Below are positions 6,124 to 6,554 of a stretch of DNA of 6,554 nt, piece by piece. Under the pieces are notes generated by a model. The model made no database searches, had not been told where the DNA came from, and saw only the letters and a list, made by a program, of their open reading frames with translations. Position 1 is the first letter of the stretch, and every line of letters starts with the position of its first letter. The position numbers and the translations under genes were made by a program. The DNA comes from Lonsdalea britannica (GTDB lineage Bacteria > Pseudomonadota > Gammaproteobacteria > Enterobacterales > Enterobacteriaceae): assembly GCF_946477055.1 (NCBI RefSeq), contig NZ_CAMKXG010000200.1:1-6554 (forward strand), given 5' to 3'.

Positions 6124-6138
6124 AGGAGATGATGCATG
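6124..6138 (+). promoter_or_regulatory. Ribosome binding site and ATG start of ycgM
   Basis: AGGAG (6124-6128) lies 7 bases before the ATG at 6136-6138. Two other ATG triplets at 6129 and 6132 are out of frame and too close to the Shine-Dalgarno. The product begins MYQHRDWQGALLDFPV, aligned with E. coli YcgM MYQHHNWQGALLDYPV, which fixes the start. Confidence 0.88.
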
Positions 6139-6519
6139 TATCAGCACAGAGACTGGCAGGGGGCGTTACTAGACTTCCCTGTCAATAAAGTAGTGTGTGT
6201 CGGCAGCAACTATTCCGAACACGTCCGGGAAATGGGCAGTGCCACTTTTCCGGAGCCGGTGTTGTTTATCAAACCTGAAACGGCGATCTGCGATCTACGT
6301 CAGCCGCTCTCCATCCCTCACGATTTGGGCGCGGTACACCACGAGATCGAATTGGCCGTACTGATCGGCACACCGTTGAAACAGGCAAATGAAGATCGCG
6401 TCGCTCGGGCGATTGCTGGCTACGGCGTGGCGCTGGATTTGACGCTGCGTGAGCTACAGGCGTCCTTCAAAAAAGCCGGTCAGCCGTGGGAAAAAGCGAA
6501 GGGGTTTGATGGTTCATGT
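6136..6519 (+). CDS. ycgM: Fumarylacetoacetate hydrolase-family protein YcgM, N-terminal 128 residues (cut by the contig end)
   Basis: Residues 1-128 match the N-terminal part of E. coli YcgM (219 residues). The FAH superfamily contains metal-dependent hydrolases, decarboxylases and isomerases acting on acylpyruvate- or oxaloacetate-like compounds. YcgM-type members are soluble and related to acylpyruvate hydrolase; the substrate here cannot be told from sequence. The expected metal ligands are present: Glu70 and Glu72 in HHEIELAVLIG and Asp101 in VALDLTLRE. The KGFDG segment (122-126) follows. The last genomic codon is TGT at 6517-6519. After it the frame runs into sequencing adapter and reaches a TGA at 6538-6540, adding the spurious residues LSLIHI. 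E. coli continues with PLSGF at this point. The gene is therefore truncated by the assembly edge, not a real 134-residue protein or a pseudogene. It probably has its own promoter, being separated from ycgL by a terminator. Confidence 0.93.
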
Positions 6520-6554
6520 CTGTCTCTTATACACATCTGACGCTGCCGACGAAG
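6520..6554. other. Untrimmed Illumina Nextera adapter (non-genomic)
   Basis: Bases 6520-6538 are CTGTCTCTTATACACATCT, the 19-base Tn5 mosaic end used in Nextera tagmentation. Bases 6539-6552 are GACGCTGCCGACGA, the complement of the Nextera Read 1 adapter tail. The final two bases (AG) would be the start of the sample index. A real mini-Tn5 insertion would carry the mosaic end but not this adapter tail. The junction falls in a conserved codon run of ycgM, and the adapter reaches the very end of the window, as expected for read-through at a contig edge. Confidence 0.97.

Larger units (their letters stand above)
5795..6135. other. 341-base AT-rich intergenic region between ycgL and ycgM
   Basis: No supportable protein gene is seen. 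From left to right it holds the right part of the AT-only inverted repeat at the ycgL stop, then a weak ACGAG/CTCGT stem (5829-5833 with 5845-5849). CAGGCTG is directly repeated at 5882-5888 and 5898-5904, 16 bases apart. TATACA (5925-5930) resembles a -10 element without a good -35. Next are the strong terminator at 5958-5990 and a small CACG/CGTG hairpin (6029-6040). Then come a possible ycgM promoter, a GC-rich leader stem (CCTGGC 6078-6083 with GCCGGG 6095-6100) and the ycgM ribosome binding site. Composition shifts from AT-rich before about 6070 to GC-rich after it. Confidence 0.6.

Noticed and set aside
1..6519. A new defence, mobile or biosynthetic system
   Set aside because: Both strands were read for repeats, CRISPR-like spacing, integrase or transposase motifs and unusual domains. 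All substantial genes are core Enterobacterales housekeeping genes in a known order.
6520..6538. A genuine Tn5-type insertion in ycgM
   Set aside because: The mosaic end is followed by the synthetic Nextera Read 1 tail instead of transposon sequence, and the window ends at once.

Overview
The window is ordinary chromosomal DNA from a gammaproteobacterium of the order Enterobacterales. Every intact protein matches an E. coli family nearly end to end: FadD, RNase D, MinE, MinD, MinC and YcgL. The gene order fadD-rnd beside a convergent minE-minD-minC differs from E. coli K-12, where fadD-rnd and the min locus lie at distant map positions. It fits the arrangement I recall from Yersinia, Serratia, Pectobacterium and Dickeya. 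The protein sequences feel closest to plant-associated Pectobacteriaceae, but that is an inference from memory and no database was searched.

Layout, left to right. Bases 2-124 are the 3' end of a Slp-family outer-membrane lipoprotein gene (yeaY), closed by a clean intrinsic terminator at 221-247. Next comes fadD (348-2021, + strand, TTG start), the acyl-CoA synthetase of fatty-acid uptake. A 256-base gap with two stem-loops leads to rnd (2278-3399, +), encoding RNase D. The TTG start at 2278 is preferred over an upstream in-frame GTG. rnd ends facing minE across a 195-base convergent gap that holds a palindrome over the rnd stop and a GC-rich stem-loop. The min operon is transcribed leftward as minC (5385-4702), minD (4680-3868) and minE (3864-3595), with 21- and 3-base gaps. 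It encodes the FtsZ inhibitor, its membrane ATPase and the oscillation factor that place the division site. Diverging from it is ycgL (5522-5794, +). A 341-base AT-rich gap with a textbook terminator follows, and then ycgM (from 6136, +), a fumarylacetoacetate-hydrolase-family gene.

The most important observation is technical. From base 6520 to the end the sequence is not genomic: it is the 19-base Tn5 mosaic end followed by the Illumina Nextera Read 1 adapter and two further bases. The window therefore ends at an untrimmed contig edge, ycgM is cut after residue 128, and the apparent stop of a 134-residue protein is false.

I found no CRISPR array, tRNA, rRNA, insertion sequence, prophage or defence module, and no convincing new biological system. 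The remaining points of interest are small: intergenic stem-loops, a dyad between the divergent minC and ycgL promoters, an isolated terminator that could end a small RNA, and the non-ATG starts of fadD and rnd.
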